Position numbers and translations under genes: made by a program
Notes under the pieces: model-generated
What the model was told of the DNA's origin: nothing
What the model saw: the letters and a program-made list of their open reading frames with translations, nothing else
Databases searched by the model: none
In this document: piece after piece, positions 49,279 to 59,162 of the stretch
Numbering within the stretch: position 1 is the stretch's first letter
How the letters are laid out: the number at the start of each line of letters is the position of its first letter
NCBI GenBank assembly: GCA_963763215.1
Contig: CAVXNX010000030.1
Coordinates: forward strand, 62,001-126,000
DNA from: DASQZK01 sp963763215
GTDB lineage: Bacteria > Bacteroidota > Bacteroidia > Bacteroidales > GCA-2748055
Direction of reading: 5' to 3'
DNA: 64,000 nucleotides

Positions 49279-49279
49279 A

Positions 49280-50578
49280 TCAGCCTCCTCTTTTTTTAGA
49301 GGAAAGTTTGAAGACCGATTCGCCGGCGAAGCAAAACAGGATGATCCCCAGGGAAATCAGGATTCCGGTTCGATTTGCGGAGAATTGCTGGATGACCAGG
49401 ACCACCGTGGCAGCCATGCAAAGCAAAAAAGCCATGAAGGTGACGGTGCGGTTCGCTCCGGTATCAGACGCCAGCCGGAAGGCCGAAAGGTTGACAAAGG
49501 CAAAGATCAGCAGGAAGCCCACACTGCCCGAAGTGGCAATATTCTCCAGATCCACGGTATTGACCAGCACGATGGTCAGGATTGCCGTGATCACCAGGCC
49601 AATAGGCTCGTTCCACAGGTATTTCGTCAATTCATGGGGATCTTCATCGTCGTTGGCCAGTTCATAACTGACCCGGCTGCCGCCATAGAGAGTGGCATTG
49701 ATGGCTGAAAAGGTGGAGATCAGTGCCGCCACGGTGATAATGGCGAATCCCGCCTGTCCCAGCATGGGCCTGGCCGCTTCCGCCAGGGCATAATCCCTGG
49801 CCCTGGCAATTTCGCTGAAGGGGAGGGAACCGACGGTGATCACGGCGATCAGGATGTAGAGGATGATCACGAAGCCAACCGAAATGTAGTAGGATCGCGG
49901 GATGTTGCGTAATGGATTGATGATATTCGGCGCTGCATTGGCGATCAGCTCGAATCCCTCGTAAGCCACGAAAATGACCATGCCCCCGGTAATCATACCT
50001 ACCGGGCTCTTCCACGAATGAAAGGCGAGCTGAGACAGGCTGGCGCTTTTCGTAAGTCCCCACGCCCCGACAAAGACGAAGGCCGTCAGGATGCCCAGCT
50101 TGATGATCACCGCATACGATTCGATCCTTCCCACCACACGGATACTGTAGTAATTGACTGCCGAAGCGACCAGGATGATGAGTGTGGCATAGATATGCCT
50201 GTCAACAACCACCTTGCCGGTGATGCTGAGCAGGTTCGGCGCATACGAGCTGAAGGCGGTGGCATAGAGCGACAACATGATGATGTAGCTGACCCAGAGA
50301 AGGTTATTAAGACCCCCGCTGAAAATGTTCTTTCCAAAAGCCCGGTTGATGAAATTGACCGTCCCGCCGTTGCCCGGGTAGGTCAGTGACAACCGTGCAT
50401 AGGCATAGGAGGTCATCATCGCGATGACGCCGGCGAAGAGAAAAGCTGCCGGGGCCCCGCCGCCGGTGAGGCTCACCGAAAGACCGAGAACGGCAAAAAT
50501 TCCTCCTCCCACCATTCCCCCGATGCCGATGGATATGGCGTCCCACAAGGTGATCTGGTCTTTTTGCTGTATGGTCAA
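49280..50578 (-). CDS. APC-superfamily amino acid permease
   Basis: About 432 residues, twelve or more transmembrane helices. I take a TTG at 50578 as start, giving LTIQQKDQITLWDAISIGIGGMVGGGIFAV, because the longer reading would run into the upstream gene. The helix-1 motif GIGGMVGGGIFAVLG is the APC substrate-binding loop, and VIFVAYEGFELIANAA is the helix-6 loop. The protein should import an amino acid or polyamine by symport; the substrate is not predictable. It follows the NIPSNAP gene by 7 bp and faces the S1/P1 gene tail-to-tail with a single base between stop codons. Confidence 0.85.
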   Translation of the reverse strand: MTIQQKDQITLWDAISIGIGGMVGGGIFAVLGLSVSLTGGGAPAAFLFAGVIAMMTSYAYARLSLTYPGNGGTVNFINRAFGKNIFSGGLNNLLWVSYIIMLSLYATAFSSYAPNLLSITGKVVVDRHIYATLIILVASAVNYYSIRVVGRIESYAVIIKLGILTAFVFVGAWGLTKSASLSQLAFHSWKSPVGMITGGMVIFVAYEGFELIANAAPNIINPLRNIPRSYYISVGFVIILYILIAVITVGSLPFSEIARARDYALAEAARPMLGQAGFAIITVAALISTFSAINATLYGGSRVSYELANDDEDPHELTKYLWNEPIGLVITAILTIVLVNTVDLENIATSGSVGFLLIFAFVNLSAFRLASDTGANRTVTFMAFLLCMAATVVLVIQQFSANRTGILISLGIILFCFAGESVFKLSSKKRGG

Positions 50579-50585
50579 GACAGAT

Positions 50586-51369
50586 TTAGATTTGGGAATA
50601 GGGCAAAGGCTCCAGGAAAATCTTGATGATGCGCGATACCGTGTCGGCATAAGCGGGGTCGGATGACATACGCTTCCATCCGGGATCACTGCCAAAATCC
50701 TTCCATAACCGGTCCCGTTCTTCCATGTCGTTGAAAGCCAGCATGTAAGTGAGGCATGGGAGGTTCTCGCCAGTCAGGTCTTCACTGTAAAAGACCGGGC
50801 TGAACTTGTTGTTCAGGAAGATATCGATTTCACCGTTGTTGAACATGGCGATCTTTCTTCTGACCGCATCCTCATTGTATCCTTCATATGTCCGGAGCTC
50901 GAACAGTTTTTTCCCCGAAATGGAATCGGAAATCACCGGAAAGCCCTCAAAAGCCAGAAGCAGGGAACTTTTGTAACGGTTGAAGACCGGGTTGCCGGCG
51001 GGCTGTTTGTCGTAAAAGGCGGAATCATTCCGGAAGGTCTCATCCTTTTGCAATCCCATGACGATTTTAAAGTAGTGTTCAGGGGAAGGATAGGGGATCA
51101 ACACAAAAACCGTGGCAGGTTCGGCCTTTCCGAGCGGGACAAAAGCCCCGGCCCTGGCAACCCCTGCCCTGTTGAGAGCGGGGAAAAGAGCTTCCCTGAG
51201 ATATCTGTCCAGGTCATTCTGCCGGAAATTCCGGATCATTTCGTACTGGCGCAGTTCATAAACCATCCGGTTCCCCGGGTCGTTGTTTCCGGTTTCCAAA
51301 AGGGATAAATCCTGACGACACCGCTGAGGCGCCGATGAATGAGGATTTGACAAAGGTTCTTCGTTGCAT
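50586..51369 (-). CDS. Tat-exported NIPSNAP-family protein, frameshifted near the N-terminus
   Basis: About 261 residues. The domain part has two NIPSNAP (dimeric alpha-beta barrel) units: MVYELRQYEMIRNFRQNDLD with LFPALNRAGVARAGAFVPLG, and KLFELRTYEGYNEDAVRRKI with SPVFYSEDLTGENLPCLTYM. The true N-terminus lies in another frame: an ATG at 51369 gives MQRRTFVKSSFIGASAVSSG, a twin-arginine signal (RRTFVK), and joins the domain after a shift near 51290. The longer in-frame leader has no signal and is probably wrong. The function of NIPSNAP proteins in bacteria is unknown. Upstream partner of the APC permease. Confidence 0.78.
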
Positions 51370-51609
51370 GCATTCTGGTTTAAGGGTGAGCCTGGTTCAG
51401 CCCCGCCGGCCCGCAAAAGTAAAGCGGATACAAAGCGCTGAAACCGGCCTGGTTCTAGTTTGTGGAATTAAAGATAGGAAATCAGCCTGATAAAATGCGC
51501 ATTTTTGAACGCCGGCATGTGTATTAAACCATTTTTTTTTCAAATCACGGGAAGGAATCTTTAAGTTTACTTCAGAATCGCACAGTAACATTGTCCATTA
51601 TGCGCAACC

Positions 51610-52287
51610 ATGAAAGTCCTGATCATCGAAGATGAGCCCGGTCTGCTGGAGACCATCAGGGAGTACCTCGCAAAAGAAGGTTATGTGTGTGAGGTGGCTT
51701 CAACCTTCCTCCAGGCTGAGGATAAAGTCTCTGCCTACGAGTACGATATGGTTATTCTCGATATCACCCTTCCCGGTGGCAGTGGCCTGTCGATCCTTCA
51801 GCTCCTGAAAAACCTTTCTCCCGGGACAGCGATCATCATCGTTTCGGCGAGGAATGCCCTGGACGATAAGCTGACAGGCCTCGACCTCGGCGCCGATGAT
51901 TATCTGACAAAGCCCTTCCATCTGTCGGAGCTGAATGCACGAATAAAGGCCGTGTGGCGAAGGAAGAAGTACAAGGGATTCGATGAGCTGATCTTCAATG
52001 AGATCACCCTCATTCCCGGGCAGCGGGAAGTCCGGGTTCATCGGGCTTCACTGTCGTTGACCCCCAAGGAATATGAACTTCTGCTGTATTTTATCTCCAA
52101 CCGGGAACGCGTCCTTTCGAAGGAGTCGATCGCGGAGCATCTCTGGGGTGATGACATCGATCTTTCCTGGAATTTTGATTTCATCTACACCCACATCAAC
52201 AACCTTCGCAAGAAAATTCTGGCTGCCGGTGGTCAGGATTACATCAAAACGGTTTATGGTACGGGATACAAATTCACCGACGCATGA
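51610..52287 (+). CDS. OmpR/PhoB-family response regulator
   Basis: 225 residues. Receiver domain with acidic pocket ED (7-8), phospho-acceptor Asp51 (ILDITLPG), and Lys101 (TKPF). The C-terminal winged helix (about 130-225) has LSLTPKEYELLLYFISNR and the recognition part HINNLRKKI, ending YGTGYKFTD. It regulates transcription after phosphorylation by the kinase encoded next, with which it overlaps by ATGA. TAAGTTTA, a near match to the -7 box, lies upstream. Confidence 0.95.
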   Translation: MKVLIIEDEPGLLETIREYLAKEGYVCEVASTFLQAEDKVSAYEYDMVILDITLPGGSGLSILQLLKNLSPGTAIIIVSARNALDDKLTGLDLGADDYLTKPFHLSELNARIKAVWRRKKYKGFDELIFNEITLIPGQREVRVHRASLSLTPKEYELLLYFISNRERVLSKESIAEHLWGDDIDLSWNFDFIYTHINNLRKKILAAGGQDYIKTVYGTGYKFTDA

Positions 52288-53539
52288 AACTCCTGAAGAA
52301 AATCAATCAATCTTACCTGGCTGCTACAGGTATTGCCCTCCTGGCGGGACTTGTGGTGATCTATTTCGTTCTGCTCCGGATGGTGCGAACAGAAACCGAT
52401 GAGAAGCTCTACAACAATACTGAACATATCGTCAGTGAGATCGAAACCACGGGTAAACTTCCCGAGATCCCTCCTTTTATCGAGACCACCGAAACCAGGT
52501 CATCCGATGAAATGAGCCGCCTCGGCGACACATCTTTTTTCGATACCAGAGAGCGCGAAGCGGAACCATACCGGCAGCTTGTCACCGTGCGGAAAATCGG
52601 TGGACGTTTTTACCGGATTACCGTCAGGTCTTCCGAAATCGAGAATGGTGAGTTCCTGATGTCGGTATTCATCATTCTCGCCGGGGTGTATACGGTCTTC
52701 ATGACGGGCATTTTTCTCTACATCAGGCGCCGCACGTCCCGGTTGTGGTCACCTTTTTTTAAAAACCTGTCGTTCGCCCGGAATTTTTCCCTTTCCGGCC
52801 TTCAGCCTGTCCATCTGGAAGAAACCGGGATCGACGAGTTTGACGAAATGAAGAGAGTGGTTGAACAGCTTACCCGGCGTGCGATGGACGACTACCGCAA
52901 CCTGAAACAGTTCACGGCCAATGCATCCCACGAAATGCAGACACCGCTGGCGGTGATCCGGAGCAAAATGGAAGCCCTGCTGAATGACGGGCAGCTCACC
53001 ACGACCCAGTTGGAACGGATCAAAGATGTCAGCAGTTCGGTCAACCGGTTGTCGAATACCCACCGCAGCCTCCTGCTGCTCGCCAGAATCGAAAACGGCC
53101 AGTTTCCGGAAAAGAGGGAGACCAGTTTCAGAACGCTGCTAATCGAACAATCGGAGCAATTCTCCGAACTGGTAAAGCTGAAACAGATCACCCTAACGGG
53201 TCATCCGGGCAGTGATTTCACGCATGTCATCAATCCCGGGCTGGCGTCCATCATCGTGTCCAATCTCCTGGGGAACGCTATCCGCCATACTGAGGAAGGT
53301 GGTGAGATCACGGTCCTGACATACCGGTAATTCCTTTCAGATCAGGAATTCGGGCCGGAAGTGAACTCTCTAAGGGAGACCGGCTTTTTCAACGGTTCAC
53401 CAGGGAAGATGACAGCTCCGGGGGCCCCGGACTGGGATTGTCGATCGTCAGTACCATTTGCGGTCTGAACGGTCTTGACGTTTCCTACAGCTGGGATGGC
53501 GGGGCGCAATATCACTGTTTCACCGTTAGCAGGGCATAA
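52284..53539 (+). CDS. Sensor histidine kinase partner of the OmpR regulator, frameshifted near the C-terminus
   Basis: About 415 residues when joined. Two transmembrane helices (about residues 12-33 and 125-147) flank a short periplasmic sensor. The HisKA His is in ANASHEMQTPLAVIRSK, and the N-box is NLLGNAIRHTEEGG. The first frame stops at 53330, but the G2 box GGPGLGLSIVSTI and the tail (GGAQYHCFTVSRA) are found in other frames up to 53539, so at least two indels lie between 53325 and 53375. RprX-type kinases of Bacteroidetes have this layout. Overlaps the regulator gene by 4 bp. Confidence 0.85.
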
Positions 53540-53663
53540 TGCCGGGGTTCAGAATTTCTTCAGAAAGCGAAATATATCTTTGCCCTATAATACAAAATTA
53601 AACATTCAAACATTAAAACATGAAGATCATGAAAATCATGAAACATTATTAAACATTAGGATC

Positions 53664-54114
53664 ATGACATTATCCGGCATCATTGCGGGACTGTTTTTCA
53701 GCATCGGTACGTTTGGCCAATCGGTCCTTCCGGGTGAGGTAAAATCCGCTTTTGACAAAAAATTCGAGACAGGCGAAAGAGGTCAAATGGAGCAAGGAGA
53801 ATCCGAAGGAATGGGAGGCTGAATTTACCCTCGGGGGTAAAGACATGTCGGCTTCTTTCGACGCGTCCGGCAAGTGGATCGAGACGGAGACGGAGATAAA
53901 AGAAGTCGGATTTCCCTCCCCCGTACAGGATGTCATCAGAACTAATTTTCGGGGTATACGGTAAGTGAAACGGAGAAAGTTGAAAGACCCGGTTTCAGTG
54001 GTTTTGAAGCGGAGCTGAAAAAAGGGGGAGAAGACCCTTGAAGTTGTTTTTTCCGCAAACGGGGAGATCATCAGTCAGAAGGATGAAAAGGCGGCCGACG
54101 AAGACAAGGACTGA
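53664..54114 (+). CDS. Small secreted PepSY-like (beta-lactamase-inhibitor-like fold) protein, frameshifted
   Basis: About 145-150 residues when joined. A signal peptide (MTLSGIIAGLFFSIGTFG) is followed by SVLPGEVKSAFDKKF, then, in the next frame, AKEVKWSKENPKEWEAEFTL and VQDVIRTNF, and in a third stretch SETEKVERPGFSGFEAEL with FSANGEIISQKDEKAADED. This is the repeated pattern of PF11396-type PepSY-like domains. At least two indels (near 53775 and 53960) split it. These proteins often follow two-component genes in Bacteroidota, as here, which suggests that it is a target of the pair. The start is uncertain. Confidence 0.65.
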
Positions 54115-54140
54115 TAGGCCATGACCGCAGCGTGACTCCC

Positions 54141-56247
54141 TCAGCTGATGGCTGACCAGTTCACGGTTTTATGGTAGAGCTTTTTCAGTTGCTTTGCCAG
54201 GATGAAATGGTCCTCTTTTCTGAGGCCGGGATCTTCTTCGATAATTTCCTGCGGCCATGTTCCGCGCATACTGGAGGATTTGACCGTCTCGACCCAGGTT
54301 GGCAATTTTCAGGTCGAAGGGAATGCCGCTCTGCTGTGTACCTTCAATGTCACCCGGTCCGCGGAGTTTAAGGTCGACCTCGGCGATCTCGAAGCCGTCG
54401 TTGGTGCGGACCATGGTTTCGATCCGTTTCCGGGCGTCGTCCGAAAGCTTGTAGCCTGACATCAGGATGCAATACGACTGGTCGGCGCCCCTGCCCACCC
54501 GGCCCCGGAGCTGATGGAGCTGCGACAGGCCGAAGCGTTCGGTGCTCTCGATCACCATGACAGAAGCGTTGGGCACATCCACACCCACTTCGATAACCGT
54601 GGTGGCAACCATGATGTGGGTTCTGCCGGCCTTGAAATGATTCATGGAAATATCCTTCTCCTCGGGTTTCATCTTCCCGTGCACGACACTCACGGCGTAC
54701 CGGGGAGGGGGAAATGCCCGGACAATGCTTTCGTAACCGTCTTCGAGATCTTTGTAGTCCATTTTCTCCGATTCCTTGATCAGGGGATAGACAATATAGA
54801 TCTGCCGTCCCTCGTCGATCTGCTGCCTGATGAAGCCGTGCATTCTGAGCCGCTTGTTGTCGGTCAGGTGGATGGTCTTCACGGGTTTGCGGCCCGGAGG
54901 CAGCTCATCGATCACGGAAACATCCAGGTCGCCGTAAAGTGTCATCGCCAGTGTTCGCGGGATGGGCGTGGCCGTCATGACCAGCACATGGGGCACGTGT
55001 TCGCTTTTTTTCCAGAGTCGTGCCCGCTGGGCGACACCAAAGCGATGCTGCTCATCCACGATGACCAGCCCCAGCCGGTTGAACTTCACCTTTTCCTCGA
55101 TGAGGGCATGGGTGCCGACCAGGATATGAAGCCTGCCCGCCTCCAGGTCTTCATGGATGGTTGTCCGGGCCGCTTTTCGCGTTGAACCGGTTAGCAGTTC
55201 AACGGTGACATCCATGCCGTCGAGAAATTTTTTGACCGTATGATAATGCTGGATAGCCAGGATCTCCGTCGGGGCCATCATGCACGACTGGAATCCATTG
55301 TCCAGGGCGATGAGCATACTCATCAGGGCGACCAGGGTCTTCCCGCTGCCCACATCTCCCTGGAGAAGCCGGTTCATTTGCCGGCCCGAGCCCATGTCAC
55401 GCCTGATCTCCTTCAGCACGCGCTTCTGCGCCCCGGTCAGCTCGAAGGGCAGGTTCCGGTAATAAAAGGTGTTAAATTGCTCCCCGACCGTGGAAAAAAT
55501 ATATCCCCGGTATTTCTGGTCACGCGTGGAACGGTTCCTCAGGATATTGAGCTGGATGAAAAAAAGTTCTTCAAACTTAAGCCTGAATTCGGCCTTTTTT
55601 AAAATTTCCGGATTATCGGGATAATGGATGTTATGCATGGCCTCCCACAGCGGGATGAGGCCAGCTTTTTTCAGCAGCCAGGCAGGCAGCGTTTCTTCGA
55701 TATTTTTATCCAACTGACGGAGCAGGTTCCCGATCATTTTCTGGATGGCCTTGCTGGTCAGGTAGTTGTTTTTCATTTTTTCACTCGTGTTGTACATCGG
55801 CTGCAACCGCGATGTCAGTTCGTCAGCTCTTGAGATCTCGTCGATCTCGGGATGAACGAGGTTCACCCGGCGATTGTAGAGGGAAGGTTTTCCAAACACG
55901 ATGTATTCCTTACCGGCAACAAACGTTTCCTGGATCCATTTATGGCCCTTGAACCAGATGAGTTCCAGGGTGCCGGTGCCATCGGTGAATCTGGCGACAA
56001 GGCGCTTCTGCCCCCGCTTGACCCCGATCATTTCATAACCGGTGATCTTCCCCTTGATCTGGATGTAGGGCAGGTCCCCATTGATGTCGCGGATGTGATA
56101 AAAACGGGTGCGGTCAATGTAGCGGTACGGGAAATAATAGAGCAGGTCCCTGAACGTGGTGATATTCAATTCCTTGTTCAGGATTTCGGCACGTTTCGGG
56201 CCGACACCCTGGAGAAACTTAATATCCGTTTCGAGTAATTCCTGCAT
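54141..56247 (-). CDS. recG: ATP-dependent DNA helicase RecG, frameshifted near the C-terminus
   Basis: About 700 residues. It remodels stalled replication forks and branched DNA. From the ATG at 56247 (MQELLETDIKFLQGVGPK) comes the wedge (OB) domain (HIRDINGDLPYIQIKGKITG), then the helicase motifs: LLQGDVGSGKT (I), MAPTEILAIQH (Ia), VDEQHRFG (II, DEQH), TATPIPRT (III), TTVIEVGVDVPNASVM (V) and QLRGRVGRG (VI). The first ORF ends at 54169, but one extra G near 54255 shifts the frame; the restored end is AAEIIEEDPGLRKEDHF through KKLYHKTVNWSAIS, stop at 54141. A longer start at 56286 lacks support. Confidence 0.95.
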
Positions 56248-56404
56248 CGCGGTGATTGAGTTTTTAAAGATCGGAAAAAAATACATAAGGACAAGCTTCA
56301 GGAGGCATCGCCTTTTGAACCCGGAGATCCCGGAAGCCGTGAAGCGGCTGAATTCGGCAGCTTTCGGTTAAAAAACGTTAAATTACTTGATATACAGTAT
56401 ATTG

Positions 56405-56432
56405 TTGACGGTTTGATCAACTATGGTATACT
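56405..56432 (+). promoter_or_regulatory. Possible sigma70-like promoter of the DUF4251 gene
   Basis: TTGACG (56405-56410), 16 nt, TATACT (56427-56432). This fits the classic -35/-10 form better than the Bacteroidota consensus, 40 bp before the start codon. Confidence 0.35.
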
Positions 56433-56472
56433 ATTTGAAATTTTGTGTGGAAAATACAAAATACCATTAACT

Positions 56473-57015
56473 ATGAAAAAATTAATGTCATCATTCATGG
56501 GTTTGTTCCTGCTTGGGGCACTGGCTGTACCGATGAACGTTTTCGGACAGAAGGATAAGAAAGCTTCCAGGGACAGTACACTTACTGCGAAATTTGAATA
56601 TACGAAACAAATGCTTCAGAACAAGGATTTCGTTCTGGAAGCCGATTACCTTGCAAACCGGATGGGCGAAAGAATGCCGGTATCTTCAACGCTGAACTTT
56701 ATTTCAGTCGATTCAACCAATGCTGTCCTTCAGATCGGGAGAAACACCGGAATCGGTTATAATGGCGTCGGCGGGGTGACCGCGCAGGGGAATGTGACAC
56801 GATATAAACTCCAGACCGATAACAAACGAAAGAGCTTTTACCTTTCTTTCAGCGTCACGACCCCAATCGGGTCCTATGATATCAATATGTCTGTTGGTGC
56901 CGATGGTTATGCCAATGCCACGCTGACAGGCATCAGCAGTGGCCAGCTGATCTATACCGGGTATCTTGTCCCCATCGAGAACTCGTCGGTCTACAAGGGA
57001 TATAATACCTATTAA
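56473..57015 (+). CDS. DUF4251 family secreted protein
   Basis: 180 residues from MKKLMSSFMG, with a signal peptide ending near VFG. The mature part matches DUF4251: MLQNKDFVLEADYLANRMGE near the start, then STLNFISVDSTNAVLQIGRN and the Gly-rich NGVGGVTAQGNVTRYKL. DUF4251 is a small periplasmic or lipoprotein family of unknown function found in Bacteroidota. It has its own terminator and stands alone. Confidence 0.9.
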   Translation: MKKLMSSFMGLFLLGALAVPMNVFGQKDKKASRDSTLTAKFEYTKQMLQNKDFVLEADYLANRMGERMPVSSTLNFISVDSTNAVLQIGRNTGIGYNGVGGVTAQGNVTRYKLQTDNKRKSFYLSFSVTTPIGSYDINMSVGADGYANATLTGISSGQLIYTGYLVPIENSSVYKGYNTY

Positions 57016-57157
57016 ACCTGGGAGCTGGCTGACCACATTTTTCCTCCCTTCCGGCGGGCGGGGATTGTGTATCATTATCGCCATTTTGTGGATTTTGTGG
57101 AAAGTGCGAGCAATATATGCGAAAGGGACCCTGATTTTATGAGATGTCGCTATCCTG

Positions 57158-57190
57158 ACCGGGAATGCAAAATGTTCCCGGTTTTATTTT
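57158..57190 (+). terminator. Terminator after the DUF4251 gene
   Basis: An 8-bp stem ACCGGGAA (57158-57165) with TTCCCGGT (57175-57182), a 9-nt loop, then TTTATTTTT. The 57016-57345 gap otherwise shows no gene. Confidence 0.75.
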
Positions 57191-57345
57191 TCTGTTCCCT
57201 CCGGCAGGAATATCTTTGTCATCTTCGGAATAGGCTCCACTGTCCACCGGATTTTCCGGTAAACATTTTCTTTCCTCCGGGGAGGTTTAGACGGTGTGGC
57301 ATCATTGAGAGCGCCGTGACTTTTTGTATCTAATGTTTTGTGAAC

Positions 57346-57801
57346 ATGAAGAAAACTCAAATCTCCTGGCTGTTCGTGTTCGTCCTGGCCATCATCTTTC
57401 CGGTCATTTTTTCCCCGAGAGCCCACAATCCTCTCGTCCTGGTCACATCGGCCATCCTCTTCGTGGTCCTGTTGCTTTTTTTCCGGCTTACCGTGAAAGT
57501 GGATGACCATTATGTCCATTATATTTTTGGGATCGGGATCATCAAGGGGAAATATGCCCTCGAAAATATCGAAAGCTGCCGGCCGGTACTGGACAGCTTC
57601 CTGGGATGGGGCATTAAGTTCAGGCCGGAGGTCAATATTCTGAATATTTCGGGACGGTACGCCATTGAGCTGATCCTGCGGAACCAGGAAAAGAAGATAT
57701 GGATCGGGACAAATCAGCCGGAGAAGCTTTCCCAATATATCAGCTCGAAACTGATCAAACCCATGCATAAGCCGGGAACGGGAAAGAAGAAACCCGGATG
57801 A
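57346..57801 (+). CDS. Small membrane protein, PH-like (YdbS/bPH-type) candidate
   Basis: 151 residues. Two transmembrane helices (about 6-22 and 31-50) are followed by a beta-rich soluble domain (VDDHYVHYIFGIGIIKGKYAL; NISGRYAIELILRNQEKKIW; NQPEKLSQYI), which resembles a small bacterial PH-like domain of the type fused to membrane pairs. I cannot name a family with certainty. The ATG at 57346 is used; a GTG at 57340 would add two residues. It lies directly upstream of the tolC-type gene but may not be part of that operon. Confidence 0.65.
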   Translation: MKKTQISWLFVFVLAIIFPVIFSPRAHNPLVLVTSAILFVVLLLFFRLTVKVDDHYVHYIFGIGIIKGKYALENIESCRPVLDSFLGWGIKFRPEVNILNISGRYAIELILRNQEKKIWIGTNQPEKLSQYISSKLIKPMHKPGTGKKKPG

Positions 57802-57866
57802 CCGGGAGGCCATTTAGAATTTCTACAGATTTCTGTGTTACGTTTGAGGTTTCATGCCGAACGACT

Positions 57867-59102
57867 ATGAGAAAAACCGGACTTTTTTTCATCCTTCTCT
57901 GCCTATTCCAGGCGATGGTCCATGCCCAGGATACACTGGAAGGCTTCCTTGATTCTGCCCTCGTCAACAGTCCGGTCCTGCTCGAAAACCGGAACATGGT
58001 CCGTATGGCTGAGAATGATAAACAACTTTTCCGCGCCGGTTTGAAACCACAGGTCGGTTTTGCGACCGACCTAACCTGGGACCCGGTGGTCAACGGTTAC
58101 GGATATGATGAGATCATCACCAACGGCCAGGTGGTCAGCACCCTGGTCAGCTTCGACAAAGAAATCCTCTTCCGGGGCCAGCTCGACGACCACCTTCAGT
58201 CCTATAATATTCAGAAGGAGCAGGCCGGCAACCAGTTGCAGATTTCAAAGGCTTCCCTGAAGAAGGATATCACCTCGAAATACCTTTCGGCCCTTGGCGA
58301 CCTGATGCAGTGGGAATATAATTCGGATATCCTGGAATCGCTGCGCGGCGAAGACAGTCTCCTGATCCGGCTGACGAGGGCGAATGTCTACCGGCAAACG
58401 GATTATTACACCTTCCTGGCCAGCCTTAAAAGTCAGCAACTGGCCGTAAACTCAGCACTCCTGCAATACCGGCAGTCGTTGGCGGACTTGCGGTACCTGG
58501 CCGGACTGTCGGATACAGCTTTTGTCCGGCTCACCAAACCGGAGATGGTTGTGCCGGGAATCCCTCCAAAACCGGCATCGATCTTCTTCCGCCAGTTCAC
58601 ACTCGACAGTATGAACCTGCAAAACCGACTGAACCTTATCGACCTGGAATACCAGCCTAAACTTAGCTTTCATGCCGATGCCGGATATCTTTCCTCCCTG
58701 ATGACCGATCCATATAAGAATTTCGGGGCAGGAGTGGGGTTGAAATTTTCGGTCCCGATTTATGACGGAAGGCAGAAGGAACTCAAATATGACAACGTCA
58801 GGTTGAACCAGGAAGTGAACAATCAACGCCGGTCTTACTTTGAGCGGCAGTATGACCTGAAGGTCGCCAGCCTGAAACGGATGTTATCCGACCTGCAGGA
58901 ACAGGCCGGAGATATCGGCGATCAGATCCGTTTTTATCGCGGGCTGATTGATGCCGAGCAGCGACTTTTGCCTTCGGGGCAACTCGATATCAGCCAGTAT
59001 TTTATTCTCATCCGGAATTATATCGATCTCAGCAATGAATCGGCAAAAAACAAGGTCAGGCGTATGATGCTGATCAATGAAATCAACTACCTGGCTAACT
59101 GA
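57867..59102 (+). CDS. TolC-family outer-membrane efflux protein
   Basis: 411 residues from MRKTGLFFILLCLFQ, a signal peptide ending near VHA. The rest has two long helical stretches separated by short beta pieces, with typical outer-membrane efflux protein features: DTLEGFLDSALVNSPVLLEN at the start, LEYQPKLSFHADAGYLSSL, and FSVPIYDGRQKELKYD before the second helical part. It forms the outer-membrane channel of a tripartite pump with the next two genes, all on the same strand with short gaps. Confidence 0.9.
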   Translation: MRKTGLFFILLCLFQAMVHAQDTLEGFLDSALVNSPVLLENRNMVRMAENDKQLFRAGLKPQVGFATDLTWDPVVNGYGYDEIITNGQVVSTLVSFDKEILFRGQLDDHLQSYNIQKEQAGNQLQISKASLKKDITSKYLSALGDLMQWEYNSDILESLRGEDSLLIRLTRANVYRQTDYYTFLASLKSQQLAVNSALLQYRQSLADLRYLAGLSDTAFVRLTKPEMVVPGIPPKPASIFFRQFTLDSMNLQNRLNLIDLEYQPKLSFHADAGYLSSLMTDPYKNFGAGVGLKFSVPIYDGRQKELKYDNVRLNQEVNNQRRSYFERQYDLKVASLKRMLSDLQEQAGDIGDQIRFYRGLIDAEQRLLPSGQLDISQYFILIRNYIDLSNESAKNKVRRMMLINEINYLAN

Positions 59103-59162
59103 TGACCAAACCGGATCAGCAAAAACGCGGTCATAAACCTGCTGAAGATGAAAATGAACGTC

